Shown here: positions 28,703-38,822 of the stretch, in pieces
Layout of the letters: the number at the start of each line of letters is the position of its first letter
Position numbering within the stretch: position 1 is the stretch's first letter
Program-made: the position numbers and the translations under genes
Assembly: GCF_052180275.1 (NCBI RefSeq)
Contig: NZ_CP197465.1
Coordinates: forward strand, 1,984,001 to 2,048,000
From: Kumtagia sp052180275
Lineage (GTDB): Bacteria > Pseudomonadota > Alphaproteobacteria > Rhizobiales > Rhizobiaceae
Direction of reading: 5' to 3'
DNA: 64,000 bases
Notes under the pieces: model-generated
Seen by the model: only the letters and a program-made list of their open reading frames with translations
Told to the model about the DNA's origin: nothing
Database searches by the model: none

Positions 28703-29944
28703 CTATCCCACGTCCCTGCCGCGCGCCATGGCTGCACTGCCCGCCGCCAGCACTTCCTGGTCGATGAAGGTCAGCGCGCGCATGGCGCAGCCGAGGGCGA
28801 TCAGCGGAATCTCGTCGCTGTCGGTGGCAAACGAGATCGCCTTGGAATGCTGGCCGCCGGCGGTCAGCGCGATGGCGGTGCGCAGCGCCGGTTCGATCAG
28901 GTCGAAAGCGCCGGCGCCGATGCCGACCATGGCCACCGGCGCCGGGTCGATCAGCGCGAACAGGCTGCCGAGGCCGTAGCCCAGCGCTTCGCCGGCCCGG
29001 CGATAGGCCTCGCGTTCCGGCCCGTCATGGTCGCGGGCGGCTGCGGCCAGCGCCGCCATGTCGGCCGCGCCGATGTCGGAGACCGGCGCCTCATCCTCGC
29101 TCGCGCCTCGGGCCTTGCGCCAGATCGCATAGTTGCCGGCGTAGGCCTCGACGCAGCCGCGCCGGCCGCAGCGGCAGAGCGCTCCGTCCGGCCGATGCAC
29201 CATATGGCCGAATTCGCCGCCTGAAGACTGCGTCCCGGTGAACAGGTCGCCCTTGAGCACCAGCCCCATGCCGATGCCATGCGACAGCAGGATGGCGATG
29301 AAGTCGTTGCGGTAGCGTTCCGGATCGCGCCAGCGCAACGCCATGGCGATCATGTTGCAGTCGTTCTCGACCGTCACCGGCGCGCCGAAGGCGCTTTCCA
29401 GGCGTCCGCCGAAGTCGATGCCTTCAGACGGGGTGATCGGCGACCATAGCAAGGTGTGGTGGTCGGCATCGGTGGTGCCTTGCACGGCAAGGACGATCCG
29501 CCTCACGGGCCTGCCGAATTGGCCGCGCCTGGCCAACTGGCTCCTGACCGTCGCGATGCATTCGCCGACCAGATCGTCCGCCGAAAGATCGAAGGTGGAC
29601 AGTTTCTTGCGCTGCTCGACGATCGTGCGTCCGGCAAAATCGACGACGGAAACCATCAGGAAATTGAACAGCAGGACGATGGTGACGACTGTCGCTGCTT
29701 CCGGGTCGAGGCCGATCGCGACCTGCGGGCGGCCGCGCTTCAGCGCATTGGTTTCGCCGTTCTTCGCCTCGGCAAGGATGCCCTCGGCGATCAGGTCGGC
29801 GGAGATCGCGGAGATGGTGGAGTGGCTGAGGCCGGTCGTCGCGGCGATGCCGGTGCGCGACGCCTGGCCGGCGCGACGGATGGCCGAGATGACCATGGCG
29901 CGGTTGCGCTTCCTCAGATCGTCGTGACGGATGCCGACCGACAT
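28703..29944 (-). CDS. ROK-family transcriptional repressor (XylR-like)
   Basis: The protein is 413 residues with an N-terminal winged helix (residues about 10-65, AISAIRRAGQ.. to SHSTISAISADLIAEG) and the ROK sugar-kinase-like domain. It has the zinc/ROK signature with CRCGRRGCVEAYAG and the preceding GEFGHM. ATG at 29944 is chosen over the ATG three codons upstream because GGGAGGA is then at a proper distance. It is divergent from xylFHG. XylR-type ROK proteins repress xylose genes and release on sugar binding, and the palindrome over the xyl promoter fits that role. Confidence 0.87.
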   Translation of the reverse strand: MSVGIRHDDLRKRNRAMVISAIRRAGQASRTGIAATTGLSHSTISAISADLIAEGILAEAKNGETNALKRGRPQVAIGLDPEAATVVTIVLLFNFLMVSVVDFAGRTIVEQRKKLSTFDLSADDLVGECIATVRSQLARRGQFGRPVRRIVLAVQGTTDADHHTLLWSPITPSEGIDFGGRLESAFGAPVTVENDCNMIAMALRWRDPERYRNDFIAILLSHGIGMGLVLKGDLFTGTQSSGGEFGHMVHRPDGALCRCGRRGCVEAYAGNYAIWRKARGASEDEAPVSDIGAADMAALAAAARDHDGPEREAYRRAGEALGYGLGSLFALIDPAPVAMVGIGAGAFDLIEPALRTAIALTAGGQHSKAISFATDSDEIPLIALGCAMRALTFIDQEVLAAGSAAMARGRDVG

Positions 29945-30038
29945 CGTAAGCATTCCTCCCTGTGCGCCGGCTCATGTTTGCGGCCGGCTTCACGCGATAG
30001 TGTCAGAAGCGTGAGGAACTGTCATCATTAGTTCGGCT

Positions 30039-30120
30039 CTCGAAAAAATGGGAGGGTCGCAGAAAATCTGTATTGACAGTGTCGACGGGCCGGGACATGT
30101 TTTTTCGAGGCTCGAAAAAA
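30039..30120 (+). promoter_or_regulatory. xyl promoter with ROK-type operators
   Basis: A -35 TTGACA lies at 30073-30078, with a weak -10 (CATGTT) 17 bases later. Directly over the expected start region is a perfect palindrome at 30100-30120: ten-base arms TTTTTTCGAG and CTCGAAAAAA around one G. The decamer CTCGAAAAAA occurs again at 30039-30048, 72 bases upstream. The layout suggests repression by the divergent ROK protein binding two sites. Confidence 0.6.
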
Positions 30121-30175
30121 AGCCTCGAGGGCTTTGGCCGAAATGTCGCGCCAAACACGGCGCAGGGAGGAAATC

Positions 30176-31216
30176 ATGAAGAAGTTTGCAGCCGCCATGC
30201 TGGCGGGCGTTGCGCTGTCCTTTTCGCTTGCGACAGTCGCCAGCGCCAAGGACAAGGTTATCGGTGTTTCTTGGTCGAATTTCCAGGAGGAGCGCTGGAA
30301 GACGGACGAAGCCGCGATGAAGGCAGCCATCGAGGCCGCCGGCGACAAATACATCTCCGCCGACGCGCAGTCGAACCCGACCAAGCAATTGACCGACGTC
30401 GAAAGCCTGATCAGCCAGGGCGCCAACGCGCTCATCATCCTGGCCCAGGACGCGTCGGCCATCGGCCCCGCCGTGCAAAAGGCGGTCGACGAGGGCATTC
30501 CGGTCGTCGGCTACGACCGCCTGATCGAGAACAAGGACGTCTTCTACCTGACCTTCGACAACAAGGAAGTCGGCCGCCTGCAGGCCAAGGGCGTGTTCGC
30601 CGCCAAGCCGGAAGGCAACTACGTGTTCATCAAGGGCTCGGGCGCCGATCCGAACGCCGACTTCCTGTTCGCCGGACAGATGGAAGTGCTCAAGGAGGCC
30701 GTCGATGCCGGCAAGATCAAGAATGTCGGCGAGGCCTACACCGACGGCTGGCTGCCGGCCAACGCCCAGAAGAACATGGAGCAGTTCCTGACCGCCAACG
30801 ACAACAAGGTCGACGCGGTCGTCGCCTCCAATGACGGCACGGCCGGCGGCGCCATCGCGGCGCTCACCGCGCAGGGCCTTGCCGGCTCCGTGCCGGTGTC
30901 CGGCCAGGACGGCGACCATGCCGCACTCAACCGCATCGCGCTCGGCACGCAGACCGTGTCGGTGTGGAAAGATGCGCGCGAACTCGGCAAGAACGCCGCC
31001 GAGATCGCGGCGCAACTGGCCGACGGCAAGAAGACGGGCGACATTGCCGGCGCCGTCGACTTCACGACGCCGGGCGGCAACACCGTCAAGTCGGTGTTCC
31101 TGACCCCTGTCGCGATCACCAAGGACAATCTCAACGTCGTCATCGACGCCGGCTGGATCTCCAAGGATGCCGCCTGCGCCGGCGTCGCCGCCGGTTCGGT
31201 CGCCGCCTGCAACTGA
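30176..31216 (+). CDS. xylF: D-xylose ABC transporter substrate-binding protein
   Basis: The protein is 346 residues with a signal peptide (MKKFAAAMLAGVALSFSLA, cleaved near VASAKD) and the periplasmic sugar-binding fold. Stretches such as VIGVSWSNFQEERWKTDE, IPVVGYDRLI, FYLTFDNKEVGRLQAKG and the SNDGTAGGAI region follow E. coli XylF closely. It binds the sugar in the periplasm and delivers it to XylHG. ATG at 30176 has GGGAGG upstream. It is first in the operon and is followed by a strong hairpin. Confidence 0.9.
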   Translation: MKKFAAAMLAGVALSFSLATVASAKDKVIGVSWSNFQEERWKTDEAAMKAAIEAAGDKYISADAQSNPTKQLTDVESLISQGANALIILAQDASAIGPAVQKAVDEGIPVVGYDRLIENKDVFYLTFDNKEVGRLQAKGVFAAKPEGNYVFIKGSGADPNADFLFAGQMEVLKEAVDAGKIKNVGEAYTDGWLPANAQKNMEQFLTANDNKVDAVVASNDGTAGGAIAALTAQGLAGSVPVSGQDGDHAALNRIALGTQTVSVWKDARELGKNAAEIAAQLADGKKTGDIAGAVDFTTPGGNTVKSVFLTPVAITKDNLNVVIDAGWISKDAACAGVAAGSVAACN

Positions 31217-31241
31217 GCGATCCCGGTACAATCAGTCCATG

Positions 31242-31273
31242 CGCCGCGGTTTGCGAAAACCGCGGCGTTTTTC
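31242..31273 (+). terminator. Hairpin between xylF and xylH
   Basis: CGCCGCGGTTT (31242-31252) pairs with AAACCGCGGCG, which ends at 31267, and is followed by TTTTTC. It looks like a Rho-independent terminator but lies inside a transport operon. It probably acts as a partial terminator or as an RNA-stabilising stem that gives more binding protein than permease. Confidence 0.65.
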
Positions 31274-31333
31274 TAAGTTGACCAAGCTTCGGCGCACCGC
31301 GTCAGACGGAAGACCGGAGGGGAGGAGATCGTG

Positions 31334-32689
31334 ATGACCGATGCCGCATCCAGCGTGGCGCCCGACCGCGCCCGCGCGTCCGAGCTGTCAGGCGTCGGCC
31401 GTTTCCTCAAGGCGACCGAACTCGACACCCGCATGCTCGGCATGGTCGCCGCGCTGCTGATCATCTGGATCGGTCTGCAGGTCGTGTCCAGCTTGCGCCT
31501 CGGCGTCAATCCGTTCGAATTCGACAGCCGCACCTTCCTCACGCCGCGCAATCTCTGGAACCTCTCGGTGCAGGCCTCGGCCGTGGCGATCATGGCGACG
31601 GGCATGGTGCTGGTCATCGTCATGCGCAATGTGGACCTGTCGGTCGGCTCGGCCGAGGGTGTGATCGGCATGGTCATGGGGTTTGCCCAGGCGCATTTCC
31701 TCATCCAGGTCATCGGCCTGGGCGCCGGCAACCCGCTGATCTGGATCCTCGCGCTGGTCGCCGGCGTCGTGCTGGGGCTGATGATCGGCGCGCTGCAAGG
31801 CTATGTCATCGCCTATCTGGAAGTGCCGGCCTTCATCGTGACGCTGGGCGGCTTCCTCATCTGGCGCGGCGCTGCCTGGTGGGTCACCAGCGGCCAGACG
31901 ATCGCGCCGCTGGATGCGACGTTCCAGTTGATGGGCGGCGGGCCGCAGGGCGCGGTCGGCTCGACCTGGAGCTGGGTGATCGGCGCTGCCGCCTGCGTGG
32001 CGGTCGTGCTGCTGCTGGTCAACGGGCGCGCGCAGCGCAAGCGTTTCCGGTTCCCGCTGCGGCCGGTCTGGGCGGAAATGTTCCTCGGCGCGGTCGCCTG
32101 TGCCGTTATCCTCGGCGCGGTGAAGCTCGCCAATTCCTACCCCTGGCCGGCCGGCATCGTGAAGAGATATGCCGAGCTGAACGGCATAACCGTGCCGGAG
32201 GGCGGCCTGTTCATTGCCCATGGCATTGCCGTTCCCGTGCTGATGGCGATCGCCGTCGGCATCGTCATGACCTTCGTCACCAACCGCACCCGCTTCGGCC
32301 GCTATGTCTTCGCCATCGGCGGCAATCCGGAGGCGGCGAGCCTTGCCGGCATCAACACGCGCTGGGTGACCATGAAGGTGTTCATGATCATGGGCGTGCT
32401 GGCCACGATCAGCGCGGCGATATCGACGGCGCGCCTCAACTCGGCGACGAATTCGCTCGGCCTGTTCGACGAACTGATGGTGATCGCGGCGGCCGTCATC
32501 GGCGGAACGTCGCTCGCCGGCGGGTCGGGAACGGTCGTCGGCGCCATGCTCGGCGCGCTGCTGATGCAGTCGCTGCAATCGGGCATGGTCATGCTCAACA
32601 TCGACACGCCGCTGCAGAACATCGTGGTCGGCATCGTCCTGGTGCTCGCGGTGTGGATCGACATATCCTACCGCAAGCGTGTGCACTGA
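31334..32689 (+). CDS. xylH: D-xylose ABC transporter permease
   Basis: The protein is 451 residues and belongs to the BPD_transp_2 (AraH/RbsC/XylH) group, with about ten or more helices. It has the permease motif GRYVFAIGGNPEAASLAGIN and a large insertion after GGFLIWRGAAWWVTSGQTIAPL, as in XylH. GTG at 31331 and ATG at 31334 are both open; ATG has GGAGG at a better distance. It forms the membrane channel with XylG. Confidence 0.88.
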   Translation: MTDAASSVAPDRARASELSGVGRFLKATELDTRMLGMVAALLIIWIGLQVVSSLRLGVNPFEFDSRTFLTPRNLWNLSVQASAVAIMATGMVLVIVMRNVDLSVGSAEGVIGMVMGFAQAHFLIQVIGLGAGNPLIWILALVAGVVLGLMIGALQGYVIAYLEVPAFIVTLGGFLIWRGAAWWVTSGQTIAPLDATFQLMGGGPQGAVGSTWSWVIGAAACVAVVLLLVNGRAQRKRFRFPLRPVWAEMFLGAVACAVILGAVKLANSYPWPAGIVKRYAELNGITVPEGGLFIAHGIAVPVLMAIAVGIVMTFVTNRTRFGRYVFAIGGNPEAASLAGINTRWVTMKVFMIMGVLATISAAISTARLNSATNSLGLFDELMVIAAAVIGGTSLAGGSGTVVGAMLGALLMQSLQSGMVMLNIDTPLQNIVVGIVLVLAVWIDISYRKRVH

Positions 32690-32699
32690 GGAGGCGGAC

Positions 32700-33506
<807 letters not shown>

Positions 33507-33605
33507 GGCCGCTGCCGCCGCGCCGATCCAGGTCCAATGATCGGGCTACCCGCTGGGCCAGCCATTGGCGCGCGCATTGCATTCTGATCTGCCTGCCCTC
33601 ATAAA

Positions 33606-35306
33606 GTGGCTACCTCCGAGAGGGCAAAGTCGGCATTGAAGAAGCTGCTTCCGTTTCTGGCGTTCGCGGCCGTCGCGATCGCCAGCCTGGTCACTGCCGG
33701 CTTCGCGTATCGAACCGGCGAGGAGGCCGCGCGCTTCAAATTCGAGGCGTCGGCCGACGATGCCCTCGGCCGGCTGGCAAGCCGGCTCGATCTCGATCTG
33801 TCGCTTCTGGTCACCACGCAGGCCTTCTTCGAGGCGCGCTTCGGCAATGTCAGCAAGCCGGAATTCAAGAGCTATTTCGACTCGCTCGACGCCAACGACA
33901 ATTTTCCGGGGTTGCGCGGCGTCGGGTTCTTGAGCCTGGTCCGCAAGGGGGCCGAATCCGCGCTTGAGGAGCGCATCGCCGCGGAACACGGCGTCGCCCG
34001 TAAGATTTTTCCGATCTCCGGCGAGGTCTGGCGCACGCCGGTCACGCTTTTCGAGCCGTTCGACGACAATACGCGGTCGGCTATCGGCTTCGACATGTAT
34101 TCTGAGCCTGTCCGCCGCGAGGCGATCGAGGCGGCGCTGGCCAGCGGCATGGCGCGGGCCAGCGGCCGCGTCATCCTTGGCGAGAACACAGGCAGCACCC
34201 AGCCGGCGCCCGGCATCTTCGTCTATTCGGCATTGAGGGCCAGGACCTCCGGTCCGGGCGACGCCGACAACCGCCCGGTCGGCTTGGTCTACGTGGCCTT
34301 CCGAACCGCGGAGCTGTTCTACTCCGCACTGTCCAAGCCGCCGATCCTGCCGGTCAATGTCGAGGTGCATGACGGGCCGTCCTCGCCGGACACGTTGCTG
34401 TTCCGCTCCGAGGCACCGCCTGACACGCGGTTTTCGGACGATTTCCTGGTGACCCGGAAACTGACGGTGGCTGGCAGGGAATGGACGCTCGAATTCCGAC
34501 CGACCAGCGGATTCCAGCGGCCGTCGTCGCGCGCCCTGCCGATCCTGCTCGGGCTGGCCGGCCTCATGCTGGCCGCTGCGGTGGCGGCGCTCGCCCGCTA
34601 TCAGGAGCGGACCTACGAAGCAAAATCCCGGCTGCACGACGCCACCGAGCGCAGTCTCGCCGAGAAGGACCTAATGCTCCAGGAGATGAAGCATCGCATC
34701 AAGAACTCGATCACCCGGGTGCTTGCCATGGCGCGGCAGACCGCGGCCAACTCCGCCGATCTCAAGGAGTTCTCCGCTTCCTTCGCCGCGCGGCTGCAAT
34801 CCATGGCTGCCTCGCAGGACATGCTGACCCGTTCGCGCTGGCAAAAGGTGGAACTCGGCGACCTGCTGCGCATGGAACTGGAGCAGGTGTTCGGCAAGAC
34901 GATGCCGGAGGACGCGCTGAACGGACCGAAGGTGCTCCTCAACGAGCAGACCACCCAGGCGCTGGGGCTGACGTTCCACGAACTCGCCACCAATGCGCTC
35001 AAATACGGAGCCGTCGCCAGTTCGATGTCGGCGCTCGCGGTAAGCTGGTCGGTAGAGCGCACGGCATCCGAAAGGCGGCTGCTGCTGCGCTGGCAGGAGC
35101 GCGGGTCGAAGCATCAGGAAACGACGCGGCGGTCCGGTTTCGGCACGAAGCTTATCGAGATGAATATCACGCGCGAGCTGAACGGAAACATTTCACGCGA
35201 TTTCACCGATACGGGCCTGTCGATCGACATTGACGTCCCGCTCGACAGGGAGTTCGAGCGCAGTTCACCGGAAATTGCCGCGGGCAACGAGCGCGCCGGC
35301 CAGTAA
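33606..35306 (+). CDS. CHASE-domain HWE-family sensor histidine kinase
   Basis: The protein is 566 residues. An N-terminal membrane helix (LLPFLAFAAVAIASLVTAGFAY) is followed by a periplasmic CHASE domain (about residues 60-270, with FPGLRGVGFLSLV) and a second helix near 302-325. The kinase core has the phospho-His in EMKHRIKNS (about residue 362), N-box HELATNALKYGA and the HWE-type RWQERG. The start is GTG at 33606 with no clear ribosome-binding site. HWE kinases often feed the PhyR general stress switch, which is encoded 4 kb away. The ligand is unknown. Confidence 0.85.
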   Translation: MATSERAKSALKKLLPFLAFAAVAIASLVTAGFAYRTGEEAARFKFEASADDALGRLASRLDLDLSLLVTTQAFFEARFGNVSKPEFKSYFDSLDANDNFPGLRGVGFLSLVRKGAESALEERIAAEHGVARKIFPISGEVWRTPVTLFEPFDDNTRSAIGFDMYSEPVRREAIEAALASGMARASGRVILGENTGSTQPAPGIFVYSALRARTSGPGDADNRPVGLVYVAFRTAELFYSALSKPPILPVNVEVHDGPSSPDTLLFRSEAPPDTRFSDDFLVTRKLTVAGREWTLEFRPTSGFQRPSSRALPILLGLAGLMLAAAVAALARYQERTYEAKSRLHDATERSLAEKDLMLQEMKHRIKNSITRVLAMARQTAANSADLKEFSASFAARLQSMAASQDMLTRSRWQKVELGDLLRMELEQVFGKTMPEDALNGPKVLLNEQTTQALGLTFHELATNALKYGAVASSMSALAVSWSVERTASERRLLLRWQERGSKHQETTRRSGFGTKLIEMNITRELNGNISRDFTDTGLSIDIDVPLDREFERSSPEIAAGNERAGQ

Positions 35307-35382
35307 TTGGACTCAGGGCGTCTTGCAGAGCCCGTGAACTCATAAAAGGGAGTGACGGCCGAGATATCCGGGAAATTGACGC

Positions 35383-36390
35383 TCACGGCGAAGCCGAGGC
35401 GATCCCTTTCAGCAGATCAATGAACGCGCTTGTCCTGATACCACTCGCGTTCTGTTTCAGATCGACGGTTTGAACCACGACCAGTCGTTTCGACGGTATA
35501 ACGGCGATGACCTGGCCGCCGTAGCCAGAGGCATAAAATGCGTCTGGACCCCAGGTGTCGGGGGGCAGCGTCCACCACATGTAACCATAGCCCTGCCGTA
35601 TTCGCTTTGCCCAGGAATGAGGGGTAGTCGATTCCCTGACCCACGAGGCGGGAATGATCTGCTTTTCGCCCCAGCGTCCGCCGTTCAGGTACAACAGGCC
35701 GAAGCGTGCCGCGTCTCTGGCGCTGAGTTTGAAGGGATAGGCTGGGTGCTCGGAAAGCTCCTCGGCAGCGTAGCGGCCATCCTTGGTCGAAAAATCGTCC
35801 ATGGCGAGCGGTTGGGCAATTCTCTGCTCAAAGCTTTGGAAGATGTCTTCGCCGGTCTGCTGTCGATAGATCGTTCCAAGCGCATTGAAATCCCAGTTGT
35901 TGTAAAACCAGAACGATCCGGGTGGATGGCTTCCACGCTTAGGCCGCTTGCGCTTGATGTCTCCTGTCTCATGGGCGGCGGGATGGTAGACGCCAGAACG
36001 CGCCATCAAGAGATCACGGACGGTTGCCGTCTTCTCGGTTGCGGTCAGACTGGGTGCATTGTCGTCAATACCGAGGTCGGCCAGGCTGCTGGAAAGGTCG
36101 ATCCTGCGTTCAGCAACGGCAATGCCGTATAGTGCACTGAGAAGACTCTTTCGGACGGAAGCAACATTCACTTTACGGGACGTATCACCCCAACTGGCGA
36201 TGACCCTTCCGTCCTGGACGATCATTACCGCTGTCGGCTTGAGAGCAGCAGACTGACGCCTGGCAGCTTCCAGCCGGTCCGCGGACCAACCCAATGTGGT
36301 CGGATCGACCTCTTGCCAAGCTTGAGCGCTGGCGTTTCCCGCTATCAACACGCCGATGACCAGCAGGAATGCGAGCCGAATCTTGAACAT
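35383..36390 (-). CDS. Secreted serine hydrolase of the beta-lactamase/penicillin-binding (class C) family
   Basis: The protein is about 335 residues from ATG at 36388-36390 (GAGG upstream) with a signal peptide (MFKIRLAFLLVIGVLIAG..SAQA). The nucleophile motif SxxK is VASVRKS, the second motif is FYNNWDFN (YxN), and a GYGG loop stands where the KTG-like motif would be. The family includes esterases, D-aminopeptidases and amide hydrolases, and most members do not destroy beta-lactams. It stands alone between two unrelated genes. The substrate is unknown. Confidence 0.82.
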   Translation of the reverse strand: MFKIRLAFLLVIGVLIAGNASAQAWQEVDPTTLGWSADRLEAARRQSAALKPTAVMIVQDGRVIASWGDTSRKVNVASVRKSLLSALYGIAVAERRIDLSSSLADLGIDDNAPSLTATEKTATVRDLLMARSGVYHPAAHETGDIKRKRPKRGSHPPGSFWFYNNWDFNALGTIYRQQTGEDIFQSFEQRIAQPLAMDDFSTKDGRYAAEELSEHPAYPFKLSARDAARFGLLYLNGGRWGEKQIIPASWVRESTTPHSWAKRIRQGYGYMWWTLPPDTWGPDAFYASGYGGQVIAVIPSKRLVVVQTVDLKQNASGIRTSAFIDLLKGIASASP

Positions 36391-36577
36391 CAAGCCTCTT
36401 CGCCATTGTGGCTCTTGAAGGATGTTGGCCAGGGCACGGCGCCGGTGGAGCGCCTCTTTGACAAAGCCACGCAATCCCGTCGCATCACGACACCTACGAC
36501 AGGCCGGCGGAAAACCATCGCGCCGCTCTCAAGCTCGCCGCAGTCCGCATCTGGCTACGCGATAGCGAGTCTACGTT

Positions 36578-36796
36578 CTAGCACTTCGCCTCGTAGAGGC
36601 CGCCCGCGGCGGTCTTGAAGGTGCAGAAGCCCGGGCGTGAGGCCGGTCCAACCTTGGTGGCGCCGGCGGTTTCGACCTTGCTGGCGGCGATCGCTGCGGC
36701 GGTGGTGTCGGGAGGGGCAGGGGCTGTCGTGCAACTGGCGAGCATCACGCCCGCAGCGAAAGCCAGGGAAATCTTCGTCGTTGCCGTCGTGCGCAT
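36578..36796 (-). CDS. Small lipoprotein
   Basis: The protein is 72 residues from ATG at 36794-36796 with GGAGG upstream. The signal peptide MRTTATTKISLAFAAGVML ends in the lipobox LASC. A short mature part follows, ending FCTFKTAAGGLYEAKC with two cysteines. It is expected to be lipid-anchored in the periplasm. The family is not recognised. Confidence 0.65.
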   Translation of the reverse strand: MRTTATTKISLAFAAGVMLASCTTAPAPPDTTAAAIAASKVETAGATKVGPASRPGFCTFKTAAGGLYEAKC

Positions 36797-36901
36797 TCTG
36801 TCCTCCATGCGGAGGAGACGCATAGCATGGGCAGGACTTTCGTGCTCGCCGAATTTGAGGCTGACGGCGCAACGCGCCGCCGGGCCGTCACTGTTCTCGC
36901 G

Positions 36902-37228
36902 TCAGCGGCTTACGCTGGACGTCTTGGTGGAGTGGTCGACGGTGGACGCAATCTCTGCGCCATACGCCTCGACGGAAGCATGGAGCTTTCCGTCGTGGCC
37001 GATCTCCCAAACCAACTCGGCGTCTTCCTCTTCCACGGCGGGGTCTACATAAACGCATTGCCCGAAGAGTTTGTCGGTCTTGCCCCGGAAAGAGGAAAGC
37101 ACAGGGGGGAGTTCGGACTGGCATTCCTCGTAGGTCTCGTAGACCGTGACGGGGGAAGGCAGTTCGCTGCACTGCTTCAGGTCACCGGAGCAACCAACGA
37201 TCAAAAGAAGGGCGGCTATGTGTTCCAT
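36902..37228 (-). CDS. Conserved hypothetical secreted protein
   Basis: The protein is 108 residues from ATG at 37226-37228 with AGGAAC upstream. It starts with a short hydrophobic segment (MEHIAALLLIVGCSGD). Four cysteines in the mature part (KQCSEL, EECQ, GQCVYV and the one in VGCSG) and an acidic C-terminus (EEEDAELVWEIG) are visible. Similar small proteins seem to occur in other Rhizobiales, but I cannot name a function. It lies just downstream of the PAS-kinase gene on the same strand. Confidence 0.6.
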   Translation of the reverse strand: MEHIAALLLIVGCSGDLKQCSELPSPVTVYETYEECQSELPPVLSSFRGKTDKLFGQCVYVDPAVEEEDAELVWEIGHDGKLHASVEAYGAEIASTVDHSTKTSSVSR

Positions 37229-37367
37229 GACGAAGTTCCTTTCGCCAATAACGAGGTCGGCCACGGGAGGGTTCCACGATGACGGAGACGTTACATGCCT
37301 TGGAAGCCGGCCTCTGTTGTGACGGAAACCTTGTAGCGGCCTCGACGTAGGCTGTTTTTCGAACCGG

Positions 37368-38357
37368 CTACTCGGTTTCGAAATTGCCTTCCGGAATCAG
37401 CAGCGAATAGGTTAGCCGGGTGTCGGTCAGCTCGAGCGTGGCCGATCCGTTCAGCGCGGCGGGAACGACGCGCTCAAGGGCGACGCTGCCGAAGCGCTTC
37501 TGGCCGATCGCATGATTTGCGACGCTGATCGTCTCGACCCACACCAGGGACAGGCCGGGTGCCGATGGGCCGGACTGGACATGGCTCGTGATCGTCACGT
37601 AGCCGTCGGGGCGCGCGAGCGCACCGTAGCTGACGGAATTGACGGCAAGTTCATGCAGCGCGAGCCCGATGTGGAGCGCGGCGTTCGGGTTGAGATCGGG
37701 CCTGTCGCCTTCGAGCCGAATGCTCTGGCTTGCGTCGGCGGTGTATCGGCCGACCTGGCCGAGGATCAGTTCGTGCAACGAGGCTCCCCGCCAGTTGGAC
37801 GAGGTCACCAGATCCTGCGTAGACGCAAGCGACTGAAGCCGTCCGCGGAAGCGGGAAAGGAATCCGTCGACGGTGTCGGAATGGCGGCCTGTCTGGGTTG
37901 CGATGCTCTGGATGATAGCCAGCAGGTTCTTGGAGCGGTGCGCGACTTCGCGCAGCAAGGTGCGCAGCGTCTGTTCTCGGCGTTTCTGGTCGCTGATGTC
38001 GACGGCGGTGGTCATGATGCCGAGAATTTTGCCGTCGGGCGAGCGGTCGGCATCCAGCCATACGGAAAACCAGCTTGCACCCCCTTCAGCCGGGATGCCG
38101 ATTTCCAGCTTTCGGGACACGCTGGTGGAAATCACCTCGTGTTTGGCGCGGGCAAGATCGGAGGCAATGTTGAGCGGGAGAAAATCCCTTAGCTGCAAAC
38201 CCTCGACAGGATGTTCTGACCACGCCGAAGGTATGTTCTCGGCCCAGACGACGCGCAGGTCGAGATCGCAATAGGTGATCGAAATCCCGGTGTTGGAGAG
38301 CGCCTTGAGCAGGCTGCCGTCCCGGTCGGGCGTCGACGATGTGGGATGCAGTTTCAT
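37368..38357 (-). CDS. PAS-domain HWE-family sensor histidine kinase
   Basis: The protein is 329 residues with no membrane helix, so it is cytosolic. A PAS domain covers about residues 15-125 (TGISITYCDLDLRVVWAENIP and GIMTTAVDISDQKRRE). The kinase part has the phosphorylated His140 in EVAHRSKN, N-box HELAVNSVSYGAL and the HWE-type VWVET. It is one of three such kinases around the phyR-nepR-ecfG locus and is the closest to phyR, so it is a good candidate for the PhyR kinase. Confidence 0.87.
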   Translation of the reverse strand: MKLHPTSSTPDRDGSLLKALSNTGISITYCDLDLRVVWAENIPSAWSEHPVEGLQLRDFLPLNIASDLARAKHEVISTSVSRKLEIGIPAEGGASWFSVWLDADRSPDGKILGIMTTAVDISDQKRREQTLRTLLREVAHRSKNLLAIIQSIATQTGRHSDTVDGFLSRFRGRLQSLASTQDLVTSSNWRGASLHELILGQVGRYTADASQSIRLEGDRPDLNPNAALHIGLALHELAVNSVSYGALARPDGYVTITSHVQSGPSAPGLSLVWVETISVANHAIGQKRFGSVALERVVPAALNGSATLELTDTRLTYSLLIPEGNFETE

Positions 38358-38541
38358 TGCCCGCCCAAACTCTGGTCAATGCCTATGACCTGGTACACCC
38401 CCGCCTTTCAGATAGCAGAGCCACTTCGCTCCGGAGCAGGGATCCGCCGGACCACGCCGCTTTTGGCGAGCACGGCCCGGCGGCCGCTGGAAACCGTTTG
38501 AGGGGTGCGGCTTCCAGTTTGCAGATACCCTGCCTCAAGCA

Positions 38542-38706
38542 TCAGGCGCGGCGGACGAAACCGGCGATCAGCGAAATGACCAGGAACGCCAGGAAGATGA
38601 AGAACAGAATCTGCGCGATACCGGCGGATGTTCCAGCGATGCCGCCGAAACCCAGAGCGCCCGCGATGATGGCGACGACGAGAAAGACGAGTGCCCAGTA
38701 CAACAT
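38542..38706 (-). CDS. DUF1328-family small membrane protein
   Basis: The 54-residue protein (MLYWALVFLVVAIIAGALGF, then TSAGIAQILFFIFLAFLVIS) has two membrane helices and belongs to the YtjA/DUF1328 family. ATG at 38704-38706 is preceded by AGGAGA. A GGAAC-N16-CGTT promoter lies just upstream, so it is expected to respond to general stress. The molecular role is not known. Confidence 0.85.
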   Translation of the reverse strand: MLYWALVFLVVAIIAGALGFGGIAGTSAGIAQILFFIFLAFLVISLIAGFVRRA

Positions 38707-38734
38707 GGCTTGATCTCCTGGATTGCTGAACGAG

Positions 38735-38759
38735 AACGCCGGCCTGACGGGATGGTTCC
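38735..38759 (-). promoter_or_regulatory. EcfG-type promoter before the DUF1328 gene
   Basis: On the minus strand GGAAC (complement of 38755-38759) and CGTT (complement of 38735-38738) are 16 bases apart, matching the alphaproteobacterial general stress sigma factor consensus. It ends about 30 bases before the start codon. Confidence 0.7.
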
Positions 38760-38772
38760 AGAGCCTGGTTCC

Positions 38773-38803
38773 CAAAAAGAAACGGCCGCCATCCGGCGGC
38801 CGT
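38773..38803 (-). terminator. phyR terminator
   Basis: ACGGCCGCC (38782-38790) and GGCGGCCGT (38795-38803) form a stem around ATCC. On the minus strand it is followed by TTTCTTTTT (38773-38781). It ends the phyR transcript before the DUF1328 promoter. Confidence 0.8.
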
Positions 38804-38822
38804 CATCAGGACATGACAGACC

